This document shows positions 40,487 through 51,920 of a stretch of 64,000 nt of DNA, one piece after another (position 1 is the first letter of the stretch; the number at the start of each line of letters is the position of its first letter). Origin of the DNA: Gossypium raimondii (taxonomy: Eukaryota > Streptophyta > Magnoliopsida > Malvales > Malvaceae); contig NC_068569.1 of NCBI RefSeq assembly GCF_025698545.1, forward strand, positions 7,192,001 to 7,256,000. Direction: 5' to 3'. A model generated the notes under the pieces. It did not search any database and was not told the DNA's origin. It saw only the letters and a list, made by a program, of their open reading frames with translations. The position numbers and the translations under genes were made by a program.

Positions 40487-41300
40487 GTTGAAACCTTGGA
40501 ATTTATCCTCTGGAGAAATGCTTGATTTCAACTACTAAGCCACCCTCCTGTAAAATCTGACATGTCAGAGAAAAAAAAACAGAACTTGGAAATTTCCATA
40601 TACCAAATACCAGGATTTGCCAACATCTTTCCAAAACTTAAATTCTTTTTAAGTGAGATTGTTCTGAAGGATGACAAACAATGACCTGTATTAATCAGCA
40701 GAGATTACTCGTATTCATATTTGAGGAGTTCTATGACAAATTGGATTTCTTTTAACATAGTTTTTTTTTGTCCTGGGCTGGGGGTGAAAACATCAACAGC
40801 ATCATCAATTATTGCTTGTGAACTTCAAGAATCCATGTAAATACCTTCTGATGGCCATTTCAAAAAAAAAAAAAAAGTATATATAACCGAAAGAAGCCCT
40901 TTTGATAAATTTCTAGAGGAGAAGGTCAACAATCAACACCATTAAAGAAGTTCAAGGTGAGCTTGAAAACTGAATGGAAGAAACTTCATATTTAATAATT
41001 TATACCTTTTTCAGTAATGAAAAAAAAAACAGCCGCCTTTAATGAATTTTTCGAAACATAAATAGAATTAATTATGCACCACAACAGCAACAGACAGAGT
41101 AAGAGATGAAGTAACCGGGGAACAAATTATTAAAACCTTAAAAAGCTTACCTGAAGACAGAAGAACTCTTTATGCTCGAGAGAGCTCAAAGCTCTGAAGC
41201 CCAGCAAGAAGTGAAAGAGAAAACAAAGGAAAGAAAAGACCCAAACAAATAATCAAAAATTGTATCCTACATAAAGAGATATGGAAGCAGAAGACACGGT
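40487..41300 (-). other. Non-coding first exon and leader intron of the TRM-like gene
   Basis: On the - strand TTTTACAG|GAGGGTGG at about 40547 is a good acceptor upstream of the ATG, and CTTCAG|GTAAGC at about 41151 is a strong donor. The leader would be an exon from about 41300 to 41151 plus 40547-40487, separated by an intron of roughly 600 bases. This is inferred from signals alone. Confidence 0.6.
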
Positions 41301-43460
41301 TTCCTTAATCTCCACAAAAAGATATGTATAAAGTAAAAAACGAGGAAAAGAAGAAGATATTAAAGGTCGTTAGTCATAGTTCAAATTGTAAGACAAAGAA
41401 GGAAAGGAAATAGTGTTAGACGCCAAAGTTGGTTAAATGAAGGCTTATTTTACCCGCCAGCACTGGTCCAATCTTATGGTTTTAGGCAAAGACATGTCCA
41501 AATACAAATGGCAAAAAAAAAAAAAGCTACGTCTATGAAGTAAGCAATGGGTTAACATCAGCTGACCAAATCATATTAATGAATATTAATAAGGACCATA
41601 GATAAGATGCTGAATTCCCACTTTCTGCAGATTACCCATCCAAAAGAAAATTAGTATATTTCACCAACTATTAAAGGAAGAAGCTTAGAGATTGTAGGTT
41701 AGGCTGTTGTGATGAAAGTTATGTGTAGGATGCCGGTTTCAATGCAGCATTTGTAACTTATAAAGTTCCGCCTAAAAGTCGGATGAACTATTAATAAGAG
41801 TACATCTCACTCCTCCTCAAAAGCAAATGCCTATGCGACCTGCTACGCCATATGTGAACCTCCTACATTACTTATATAATACAGGGTTTTAGGTGAAGAA
41901 TTAAAACCATAGAACATGTATTATCTCATCTTCAATCAACCCTTTCTTTGCCCTCAAATGCTTTAATCAGTTTTTCTTTTTAATGGTAGTACAAGGTTAT
42001 GAGAGGTGAAGTTACAAGACATTTGAAAATTGTTTTTGTCGATATTCCATGAATTTATCTTTGAAGATACTGAGAAAAAAATAAGATGTTGTTATCATTA
42101 TACGACTTGTTCAAAGCATTTTGATATGCATTAAAATAGAGAATTATGATACACATTAGATAATGAAGATTACTGTAAAAGGAACTTATTTGTACGGTCA
42201 GTCAGGAAAGAATAGTTCAACCAATTGAAGGAGAAACTGAGATGCAAATAGATCATGTTTTAGCATTGCTTAAAGAAGAGACGAAAGTTTGGTGAAAAGT
42301 CATTTCTTTTGGTTTTATACAGCAAATATGGTGATTAAAGAAGAGCTTGTCAAAGAAATGCACCGTGGAATTGTCAAACTTTAGAACGTCGAGAATAAAA
42401 TGACTGGAAATCAAGGGTTTGAAATTGTGTATATAAATAAAAATGTCCAACCTGAAAAATCTGGGAGTAGTACCGAAATTGCTAAAGCTTGAATTTGTTG
42501 TAAAGTTGACGTTGTCTGTTTAGTCCAAGTTTTGAGAAGGTTTCAAAGCCTAGACTGATTCAACCTAGAGAGTCTTCCATGAAGCCAGTCAATGTTTCAA
42601 GAACCTGGGACTCAATTGACTTTAAACAACCCATCAAAGGTCAAATGGTGTATCAGTTCTCACTTAACCAGATTTCATTTATTTTTTATTTTAACATTCC
42701 ATGCTGTTACTCTTTTTTCTTTTCCTTTTTTGGCAAAGAAAAAAACATCAGGCGACGATTTCATTCTTAATGCTAATAATTTTTTTTTAAAAATTGTTTT
42801 AGACTAAATTTAAATGTTTTTCATCTTAACATTGAATTTTAATTTATCAATGAACATCTTATTTTAAGTATGTTTTTCAAATATGAAATTGAATAAAAAT
42901 TTCATTATGTTACGAATCAAAATAATAATAAAATAAGCTGGGCAGCCTTTTTTGGCATTGACCCACATGAGACGCCTTAATTGACGAAACATTTATCACC
43001 TGATCCAATATATATAATAGGCCTCGTAAGCCTGTATTAGAAACGTAAAGCCCAAACACATTCCATTTCTTCGTTTTTTGTGATGAATAGATTTCATTTC
43101 TAAGAATTTCTAGAAAGCCGACCTCTCTCAATCCATCCTAATTTCCAAGTTTTCATGTTCAACCTTTTGCACACGATAAGCATATTTAAATACATAATAT
43201 TGTAAATATATAAAATTTTAAAAACTATAATCACGTTAACCTTGTATTTTTAATCTAAAACACTTATAATTTCTTTTCAATGGACCCAGCTTTATTCCTC
43301 ACTGCTGGATTGGATGTTGACCTGGTTGTTAGAGGCATTTAGCTAGGGACTAAGGACCCTTATGATTGGGCCATTGACCCAGAGGTGCAACTGGGATGAT
43401 TATAACCTATTAATTTGAATTAATTTGTTTTAACAAGTTTCATATCTTTTTGGAGAATTT
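41301..43460. other. Intergenic DNA upstream of the TRM-like gene
   Basis: No recognised gene. The first few hundred bases are the probable promoter. The rest is AT-rich and repeat-poor. Confidence 0.5.
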
Positions 43461-43467
43461 GTTTAAG

Positions 43468-43690
43468 GGCCCTTTTCAATTATTTAATAACATTTCAATA
43501 ATATTTTTTTCATGTCATTGATGCATAATTTTTGTTTTGTTTTTACTTTTAACCCTAAACCCTGAATCCTGAATTAGGATTTGAGACTCAGGATTAAGTG
43601 TTCGGTGTTTAGGGTAAAAAATCACCAATTTTATGTATCAATGACATGAAAAAAATGTTGAAATGTCATTAAATAATTGGTAAGAGACCA
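43468..43690. mobile_element. Short foldback MITE with telomere-like core
   Basis: Nearly the whole stretch is one hairpin. The left arm has 'caattatttaataacatttc' and 'catgtcattgatgcataa'; the right arm has their complements 'gaaatgtcattaaataattg' and 'ttatgtatcaatgacatg'. The inner arms carry 'accctaaaccctgaa' and 'gtgtttagggt'. There is no coding capacity, and flanking duplication is not obvious. Confidence 0.75.
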
Positions 43691-43974
43691 TGAATGATGT
43701 GGTGGGAATGGTCCATAAAATGATTTCTCTATCTTTTGATATATTCTGTATAATATTTACACTACTATAGAGCAATTAATTAAAGTTTAGCATCACTTCT
43801 ATTAACTCCTTTATGAAATTAACAAAATTTTAAAAATTGATTGTAATACATTTGTCAAATAAGGTTAAACGTGTCTTTTCCATATTGCAATTATCTCGAC
43901 AGTAACAATTTTAGTTAAGCATTACAAGCATTAAACTAAATTACCAACTCGATTCAAACTACACCAATAGTTCG

Positions 43975-44385
43975 TTTGTAACTTAACTAAAAAGTTATAA
44001 TTTTGTCATTAAAAGTTTTCAAATTTTGTTGTCATTCAACTGTTTGGTGACATTTTTTAATTTGTATAATAACAATTTTAGACCACACATTTTATATTTT
44101 GATTTATTTTGATCCCGATTTTATATGAAAATTAAAAAAAAGTCCAAATTTTTAAAAGGAATTTCAATAATCATTGTATCTATAGTAAAGGCCTATTTGA
44201 TAAAAAATTTATAAAACCTGACGACTAAAATTATTATTATATCAATTAAAATGTGTCACTTAATATTCAGTGACAAAGAAAAGTAATTTCGAAAATTTTT
44301 ATTATCGAATTGTAACTCTTTTAGTAAAGTGACCAAACGAAAATTTACCTTTAATTTAATGACTAATAATGTAACTTACCCTTAA
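43975..44385. mobile_element. Degenerate foldback repeat
   Basis: The left part (aactaaaaagttataatttt, then 'caactgtttggtgacatttt') is roughly inverted in the right part ('gtaactcttttagtaaagtg', 'tgaccaaacgaaaatttacc'). Similarity is moderate and gapped, so this is an old element or pair of repeats. Confidence 0.4.
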
Positions 44386-46000
44386 AAACTACAAATATAT
44401 ATATTTCTTATATCAAGTCCCCCAAAATGCTATATCATTTATTCTTAAAACCTACCAACTGAGATAATTTTCTCTCTAATAATAAATAACTACTATTAAA
44501 AATACCCATTTACTTGAAAAAACCAAAAGTTGATTTTAATGTATTTTCTTTCAAAACAATAAAATTTTTCAATAATTTGAAAATGACTAATTTTCTTACT
44601 CATATTACAAGCTCAGTGAATTTATCCAATAAGACTAAATTAAAAAATCCAAAAACTTTAATTACAAAATAAACTATATGTTAATAAAATTACATTCATC
44701 ATTAACTCACTCCTATCTTCCTCATCTAAAACCTTTTATACGAAGCTGCTTTAGGTTTTACAATTGATTATTTATTATAATAAATGCAGGTGCGTACAGG
44801 ATTAGTAAGAATAATTTGATAAAATAAGAAGAGGTGGGTTATGGTGGCATAAGTTTTACTCCACTTTCTAATATTTAATAATCATGACTTTGAATTCTTT
44901 GGGCGTGCCATTTTATTATGCTAATGGAAGTGGAAATCAAGCTTTTCCCATTCTATATAAAAACTTCTTTAAAATATCATAACATAAATAATATAAATTG
45001 TGATGTAAAAAATGACGTGGATTAGTTATTGGATCAATCAATTGTATATTATGTAATCATCTTTGAATTCTTTTTCGAAAAAAATTTAATTTAATTATTT
45101 TTATTATAAAAGCACGACTCAAAAAAGTCAAAGGAGAGACGCGGATTGTACTCGGGGAGCGTTGACAAATGGGGAAAATTGAAGGTCAATAATGAGGTGC
45201 CAGGTGTCACTCAACAGTTGCTTCTATCAATCCTCTTGTGCCTCATCCAACGGTAATGGTGGCACGCTATTCAAGGAGTGCTTTTTCCTGTGGGTGGTAG
45301 TCGCATTTTGACTTTTGAAGGCTGCTACGATTTATTGAGCTCTTTCAACATTTTCACACCCATCACCAAACTCTTCGTGTCGCGTGCGCTAACACTTTTT
45401 ATCTCAATTTATTATTTCTATCAATTAATCTCAAATTTCTTGAAACTAAATTATGTAAAGTTACAATCAATTAGTTATTCTACCTATATTGTGTTGATAA
45501 ACATTTTTAAACTTTAGAATAAATTTATTTAATAATATCAGATATGTAATAAAATTTGAAAAGAAAACATAAACACTCTTAAATTTTATTGCAAAATATA
45601 AATTTGATTTAGTTATTTATTCACAAAATTGGTTTATTTTTAACTATCAATAAATCCTTTTAATATAAATTATATATATTAATAAAACATATGAATAAAT
45701 AACCTAATATGAAACTAGACCAATATCCAAATTCACAGGTAAATATATATATATATTCATATACCTAAATTTAATATAAAAATTCACTTCATTTTATTTG
45801 AAATAGTTAAGTTAATACAAATATCAATATTTTGTTTAAATTTTCTAATTCTTGTTCTGTGTATATATCTTTATAAAATTATTAAAATATAAATATGTTT
45901 AAGATAATATCTATTGCTTTGTAAAATAAATATATATTTTTATAATTTCATACTTTTTTTTTATTTTTTAGTGAAAAGAAAACCAACTTAAGATAAGCTA
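44386..46000. other. Gene-free AT-rich DNA
   Basis: No gene recognised. A less AT-rich patch at 45120-45390 contains unbroken but unfamiliar reading frame and no protein family features. Several TA-rich simple repeats occur (for example near 45750). Confidence 0.5.
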
Positions 46001-46010
46001 ATTATATAGA

Positions 46011-46256
46011 GGGTCTTTGAGCAAGACTAACACTTGTTTTGACAATAGGCGAGATTGCTAACACCTCCATTGAAAACTCTTTAAACACTGTCAAGTTTTG
46101 ACCTGTATCAAATGCCAATTTAACCATACAATTTGCAAATTCATTCAACTCCCTAAGAATATGTTGTATGACCCACTGTCCAAGCTTCGCTAAAAGTTGA
46201 TAGATTCTTCTAATAAGGCTCGAACTTAATTTATACTTAATTGATGGATGACTCAC
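46011..46256 (-). mobile_element. LINE-type RNase H relic
   Basis: An open - strand frame of about 80 codons contains LIRRIYQLLAKLGQWVIQHI, then LRELNEFANCMVKLAFD and a C-terminal 'EVLAIS' phrase. This is the end of the RNase H domain carried by plant L1-like non-LTR elements. Only this end is present, and no reverse transcriptase lies nearby. It is an old fragment with no start codon of its own to trust. Confidence 0.65.
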
Positions 46257-46259
46257 TTC

Positions 46260-47205
46260 TCTCTCTCCTTCTCCCCTTGGGTCACTAATTGGCTAAATAA
46301 AAATAATAGAAATCATTTTACTTAAAATATCCATTGAATAGGCCTTAATACTATGTAACTTTCAATAAAGGGATCATATATTAAAAACAAAAAGAAAATC
46401 CATCAAAATTCAAATCTTTAAATAATAAACTAGATTATGTTGCATTCACAATGTGGATGAAAAAAGATGTTTCCTTTAAAAATTTCAACAATGATTATTT
46501 GTAGAGTGGTAAAAATTTGTGTTTAAATCTTATTAATGTAAGTTCAATTATTGGATATTTCATTTTAATTATTTTATTTGAAGAATATATAAATCACAAA
46601 AGACAAACGTATTATTTTTAAAATAATAAATAAATCTTTTCTCCGTAGGCACTTGATTAACCCGTGATACTAATACAATAAAAATGCATAGATAATTATC
46701 AAGTGTGAGTGGATAAAAAATTTATATGAAATTTTTTTCAAAAGTTAAATTACTTATACATAATTTTTATAAAAATTAGAATTGAAAAATATTTCATACA
46801 CTGTATGTTGATTTTTTTATGTACATTTACAAACGAGTTAAAAGTATGAGTGTATAACGTATAAATATAAACAAATTATATAATTTTCAAAAAATCAAAA
46901 TTTCAAACTGTATATCAATAATTAATCATCAAAAATAGATAAATATTATTTTCCCCGTAATACAATTTTAGTTTTGCTTTTAGATTTAAATATGATAAAA
47001 TGGTCGAGTCGTGGACTAGTGTAGGAGCGTGTACCCACGCTCTATAAAAGGGAAGTCGAATAAAATTGGGAATCAAACCTTAACTAAACCCCGTTAATCT
47101 GAACTTTGAGAACCTCAAATTGAGTTTTTTTTACTTAAAAGCCGGTTTCTTAGTCAACGCCTACACCACTCGCCAAAAAGGGGTGTTTCTCCATTGTGAA
47201 AAGGG
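46260..47205. other. Gene-free DNA with a possible short interspersed repeat
   Basis: AT-rich. The stretch at 47030-47175, read on the - strand, has a tRNA-like promoter pair (a 'gagtggtgtagg' phrase and 'ggtttgattccc') spaced about 90 bases apart, which could be a SINE but is not convincing. Confidence 0.35.
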
Positions 47206-47207
47206 GA

Positions 47208-47881
47208 TAGTGTAACTTTTGGCCCCTGAATTTGGCAAGTAAGTTCATTTTGGTACCTATACGATTTTTAGTTCACTTTGACGTTTGAACTCGGCAACTA
47301 AGTCCATTTTGATCCCTAAACTTGAAAAATCTAAAAGTTTGATGATATGGCACTTACCTCAAAGTGCCATATCATCACTTGAAAAAAAAAAAATTTAGAT
47401 GATGATGTGCTATAATCTTAAGTGTCATATTTGAGTTTTAATATCTATTCACGATTCAACTAGTTCTATCATTGGACCAAAAATAGTTAAATAAATAATT
47501 AAAAATTCATAAAAATCTAAAAAATTAAGTAATATCATATATATATATTTTTAGATTTTTTAATTAATTATTTAATTATTGTTGGTCCGACAGTCAAACC
47601 GATCGAGCTGGTTGAATCGAGAACACGTGGTCTAACCTGTTCAACCATCGATTCGATTATTAAAACACTAAATATAATACTCTAAGATTGTACCAAATCA
47701 TCATCTAATATATTTTTTTCAAACTCAGAGTACAACATCATCAAACTTTTAGATTTTTTAAGTTTAGAGATCAAAATAGACCTAATTGTTAAGTTCAAAT
47801 GCCAAAGTGAACCTAGTTATTAAGTTTAATGGTCAATGTCGACCTACTTGACAAGTTCAAAGGCCAAAAGTTACATTATCC
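47208..47881. mobile_element. Foldback MITE, outer family, first copy
   Basis: The left end 'atagtgtaacttttggcccc' is matched inverted by 'ggccaaaagttacattatcc' at the right. The arms continue through 'ctaaacttgaaaaatctaaa' and 'ttttagattttttaagttta'. The arms total a few hundred bases and the interior is non-coding. Confidence 0.7.
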
Positions 47882-47882
47882 G

Positions 47883-48772
47883 GTTAATTTACATAAATAA
47901 TATAAAATAAAATTTAATTTCTGAAATGAGTTGTCAGTGGGATTAATTACGAAAAAGGTATGGTTTTTTGGGTAGAGCCTTTCTCATAGGCGCCACCACC
48001 TTTTTTTTATAATAATTTATTTATTTATTTAAATATTATTTTATTGGTGGTGCCTTTCTTATAGGCGTCACCACTTGTATTATTTTTCTCACTTCAGTAC
48101 ATATATACGAATGTGGTATGGAATAGGTGGTGCCTATCTGGCAGGAGCCACTGGTGACTCCTATCTGATAAGTGCCACGGGTGACTCATTGTTAAATAAA
48201 ATTAAAATTACATTAATAAAAAATCACAAAACACTAAACTAAACACTAACAATTTATATAATCTAATCATAAATTACTAACAAAATAACTATAAAATTAT
48301 TATTATTTTAAATTTACATTACTAAAAATCACAAAACCCTAAACTAAACACTAACAATTTATAAACAAATCATAAATTACTAACAAAATAACTATAAAAA
48401 CATTTTTAAAATATTTTACATTACTAAAAATCACAAAACACTAACATAAATTACTAACAAAATAATTAACAAAATAATTTTACATTAATAAAAATCACAA
48501 AACACAAAACACTAACAAAATAATTAACAATTTATAACAAAATATTTTAAACTCAGTATTCTAACTCGTTGACCGTATTTTGACTCATATAAATATATAT
48601 TTTTAAAATTTATTTCTTTATAAAAACAAAAAGTAAAATTTTTATTATAAAAAAAGTGATGGCGCCTATGAGAAAGGCTCCACCCAAAAAACATACTATT
48701 TTCGTAATTAATTCTACTCACAACCCTTTTCAGAAATTAATTTTTTATACTATTTATGTAAATTAGCCTACA
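47883..48772. mobile_element. Inverted-repeat element with GGCGCC motif arms
   Basis: Terminal arms of about 120 bp are inverted copies: 'ttaatttacataaataatat' and 'agcctttctcataggcgcca' at the left against 'tggcgcctatgagaaaggct' and 'actatttatgtaaattag' at the right. Related GGTGGYGCC...GGCGYCACC motifs recur at about 48045-48075 and 48127-48182. The interior holds an array of AT-rich tandem repeats. No coding frame is visible. Confidence 0.7.
48203..48535 (+). repeat. Imperfect AT-rich tandem repeats
   Basis: The phrase 'ttacattactaaaaatcaca' followed by 'aaacactaac...ataaattactaacaaaata' recurs about four times (near 48207, 48315, 48419 and 48480), with unit length shrinking from about 110 to 60 bases. 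It lies inside the inverted-repeat element. Confidence 0.75.
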
Positions 48773-48799
48773 TTATTCTAATTTTTTTCATGGTCATTA

Positions 48800-48920
48800 A
48801 TACAATAGGCTTAAACGAATAACTATTTTTAAATTCAAGGATCAAAGTGGATAAAAAATTCAGGGGCCAATGTGGACCTACTTACCAAGTTGAGGGCCAA
48901 AAGTTGCATTATCCCCTTGG
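48800..48920. mobile_element. Right-end copy of the outer MITE family
   Basis: The sequence 'gagggccaaaagttgcattatcccc' type end (key part ggccaaaagttgcattat) matches the end of the element that begins at 47208, in the opposite orientation. It closes a composite about 1.7 kb long and ends about 130 bases before the PP2C start codon. Confidence 0.65.
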
Positions 48921-49043
48921 GAAAAGCCTCTCCTCTTTTCCTTTATCAAAAGTCAACGCCCCTCTCATCCTTCCCCTGAAAATTTAAGAGCAAAAAATCA
49001 GAGAGAAAACAAAAGAAAGCATAATTTGCTTATTGTCTTTTTT

Positions 49044-49073
49044 ATGTTATGGGTAATGGTGTGGGCAAGTTAA
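49044..49073 (+). promoter_or_regulatory. Upstream ORF overlapping the PP2C start codon
   Basis: An ATG five bases before the PP2C ATG opens a nine-codon frame (MLWVMVWAS) that ends inside the PP2C coding region. It is out of frame with the main product. If the leader contains it, ribosomes would meet it first, which could lower PP2C translation; its context (tttATGt) is weak, so leaky scanning is likely. Confidence 0.55.
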
Positions 49074-51856
49074 GCGTGTGTTTCACCGGCGGCGGTGGAT
49101 ATAGCGGAGAAGAAGCTCGTCCTAGAAAAGAAATATCCTCGTTATTGTTGGATCCTCTCGATGAAGGACTCGGTCACTCTTTCTGCTACGTCAGACCCGA
49201 TCCTAGCCAACTTTATTCATCCAAGGTCTATTCCGAAGAATCCTCCACGACTTTCGGTACGATCTCGGGAGCCTCAGTTAGCGCCAACACGTATACGCCG
49301 CTTTCGACAGCGCTGGTGGATCCCTACGTCTGTTACAACAGCAGCTGCTTCGATCGAGCCGCGGCTTTCGAGAGCACCGCCTCGTTTTCATCGATCCCGC
49401 TGCAACCGATTCCCAAGAATATGATTAACTCTTCAGGTCCACTTTCGGGTAGCCTCGTTCCGGGTTCGGGTCCTTTAGAAAGAGGGTTCATGTCGGGTCC
49501 GATTGAGAGAGGGTTCATGTCGGGTCCTCTTGATAATACTAATAATTATAATCGTGGTATATTTTCGGGTCCACTCGATAGAGGCTTTTCCGATCAGTTT
49601 CAAAGAAGCTTTTCTCATGGAGCTTTTGCTTTTAAATCCGGAACGAGAAAAGGATCTTTAATTCGGATTCTCCAAAGAGCAATCTCAAAAACCGTATCTC
49701 GCGGCCAAAAATCCGTAGTGGCTCCAATCAAAGGCGTGGTTTCGGTTAAAGAATCGGAATGGGTAATCGGGTCCGATAAGAACCTGATTCATCATCAAAA
49801 TGAGAACTTGACGGTCAGTAGTTTGAATCTGAGCAGTGAAGGTAGTTTAGATGATGATGAGTCAATGGGAAGTCAAAATATTCAATGGGCACAGGGGAAA
49901 GCAGGCGAGGATCGTATACACGTCGTGGTTTCGGAGGAATGCAGATGGGTTTTCGTTGGGATCTACGATGGATTCAACGGCCCTGATGCTCCTGATTTTC
50001 TGTTATCAAATCTTTACTCCAATGTTCATAAAGAACTCAAGGGTTTGTTATGGGATGATGAGCTTGAACAAGCCCCTGCAACTTCCCCTGAAGAAGAAAA
50101 ACAGAGCAGGGAACCGGAGTCAACTCAGGGTTGCTCCGATTATGCTTGTTCCCGGTGTCTCGAGCAAGAGAACTACCCCTGTAAGAAAGAAGACATTGAT
50201 TTCGATTCTAATCTGAGATCGAAAAAGAAAAAGGGAAGGACATCGAAGGTGAGGTATAAGGGCATGGCAAATAAGTGGGAAGAGAATCAAAGGAGGTGGA
50301 AGTGTGAATGGGATAGGGAAAGATTAGAACTTGATAGGAAATTGAAGGAACAGTTGAATAGAAACAAGTCTGATAGATCGAGTTCGATGATAAATCACGG
50401 TGATGTTTTGAAAGCTCTGTCTCGGGCTTTGAAGAAAACAGAGGAGTCTTATTTGGATATTGCTGATAAGATGTTAATGGAGAACCCAGAGTTGGCTTTG
50501 ATGGGTTCTTGTGTGCTTGTCATGTTGATGAAAGGTGAGGATGTGTATGTGATGAATGTTGGTGATAGTAGGGCGGTTTTGGCGCAAAAGGCGGAGCCCG
50601 ATTACTGGTTGGGGAAGGTTAAACAGGATTTGGAGAGGATTAATGAGGAAACATTGCATGATCTTGAAGGATTTGATGGAGATAAATTTAGTTCAATTCC
50701 TGATTTAACTGCTTTTCAGCTTAGTGTGGATCATAGCACCAATGAAAAAGAGGTAAAAATCCCATACACGAATCTTTTAGTACAAAATGAAATGATATCT
50801 ATACCCTCTTTTGATCATTGATGGATTGAGATTGATGTCTTGTTTCATTTCAGGAAGTTCAAAGAATAAAAAATGAACATCCAGATGATCCTTGCGCTGT
50901 GATGAACGACCGAGTTAAAGGTTCTTTGAAGGTCACTCGAGCTTTTGGGGCTGGTTTTCTCAAACAGGTAACTGTTCTCTAACTTCTTAAACTACTTTAT
51001 AGATGAATATGCTCATTCTGGTTGGTGTTTGAGACATGAAATTTTAGGAAAAACCCTATCCATTGTTTTTGCAACATAAAGAGTTTGCCTCTTTAAAATG
51101 AATGTTGTCCATAATTTGCGGAAGTTATAGTTGATTCTTGGAGTATCATTCTGAGAACCATAGAACCATGATCACATATGAAATAGTACTTATAGTCATA
51201 GTTAAAGGTGTCTGTCCGAAGAATGTGGCTTTTCAGAAGAGAAGAGCCAAATGACATTCTGCAACGAGATGATTAGTATACACAGAAATAGATCTTTTGT
51301 CTTCCTTTTCAGTGAAAATTTGACTGAGGGTCATGATCATTTGCCTGATAAAGAGAGATCTTATAGTTGGTTTAAATGTAGAGCAATGTTTGGTGTGTAT
51401 TTACATTGGCTTTAGGAATTTGTTTGCATTATAAATTTCTGTATCTGACCCTTATGTCTCTTCGAATTTGTGCAGCCTAAATGGAACAATGCACTTCTAG
51501 AGATGTTCAGAATAGATTACAAAGGAAATTCTCCATATATCACTTGCGTACCATCTCTCCACCACCACAGATTAGGCCCCAAAGACAGATTCTTGGTATT
51601 ATCATCCGATGGGCTCTATCAATACTTAACAAACGAGGAGGCTGTATCTGAGGTTGAACTTTTCATCACATTGCAACCTGAAGGAGACCCTGCGCAGCAT
51701 CTCATTGAAGAAGTGCTGTTCCGTGCTGCAAAGAAAGCAAGCATGGACTTTCACGAGTTACTTGAAATACCCCAAGGGGATAGACGGCGGTACCATGACG
51801 ATGTTTCTGTCATAGTTATTTCTTTAGAGGGAAGAATATGGAGATATTGTGTATAA
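49049..51856 (+). CDS. Protein phosphatase 2C, POLTERGEIST-like (PLL4/5 type)
   Basis: Plasma-membrane-associated PP2C of the POL/PLL clade, closest in memory to Arabidopsis PLL5 (PP2C4) and PLL4 (PP2C23), which affect leaf and organ development. Exons: 49049-50752, 50854-50967 and 51476-51856, phase 0, giving 732 residues. [12 protein letters not shown] is a myristoylation signal (Gly2, with Cys11 nearby). The clade block [13 protein letters not shown] follows. Residues ~130-190 carry repeated SGP(L/I)xRGF motifs, and a long basic/Ser-rich region precedes the phosphatase. Metal-binding and catalytic motifs are visible: [74 protein letters not shown] and [13 protein letters not shown]. An acidic/charged insertion with [15 protein letters not shown], typical of PLL4/5, splits the domain. 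All splice sites are GT-AG. Repeats and an overlapping upstream ORF lie just before the start. Confidence 0.95.
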
Positions 51857-51896
51857 GTCATAGAGAAAACCACAGACAGAAGACATAGGAAATATG

Positions 51897-51920
51897 CCCC
51901 CCCCCCCCCAAAAAAAAAAA
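51897..51920 (+). repeat. C13-A11 homopolymer junction
   Basis: Thirteen C followed by eleven A, about 40 bases after the PP2C stop codon, in its 3' untranslated region. On the other strand this is T11-G13, the same pattern as the tract in the rhomboid intron. Confidence 0.9.

Noticed and set aside
43553-43625. Interstitial telomere
   Set aside because: Only one or two ccctaaa units per arm, and they lie inside a MITE hairpin.
45278-45517. 79-codon + strand open frame in a less AT-rich patch
   Set aside because: No motif or splice context. The hydrophobic C-terminal half reflects AT-rich codons.
47030-47175. Possible tRNA-derived SINE on the - strand
   Set aside because: The box A and box B-like phrases are about 90 bases apart, longer than usual, and no poly(A) tail or target duplication is visible.
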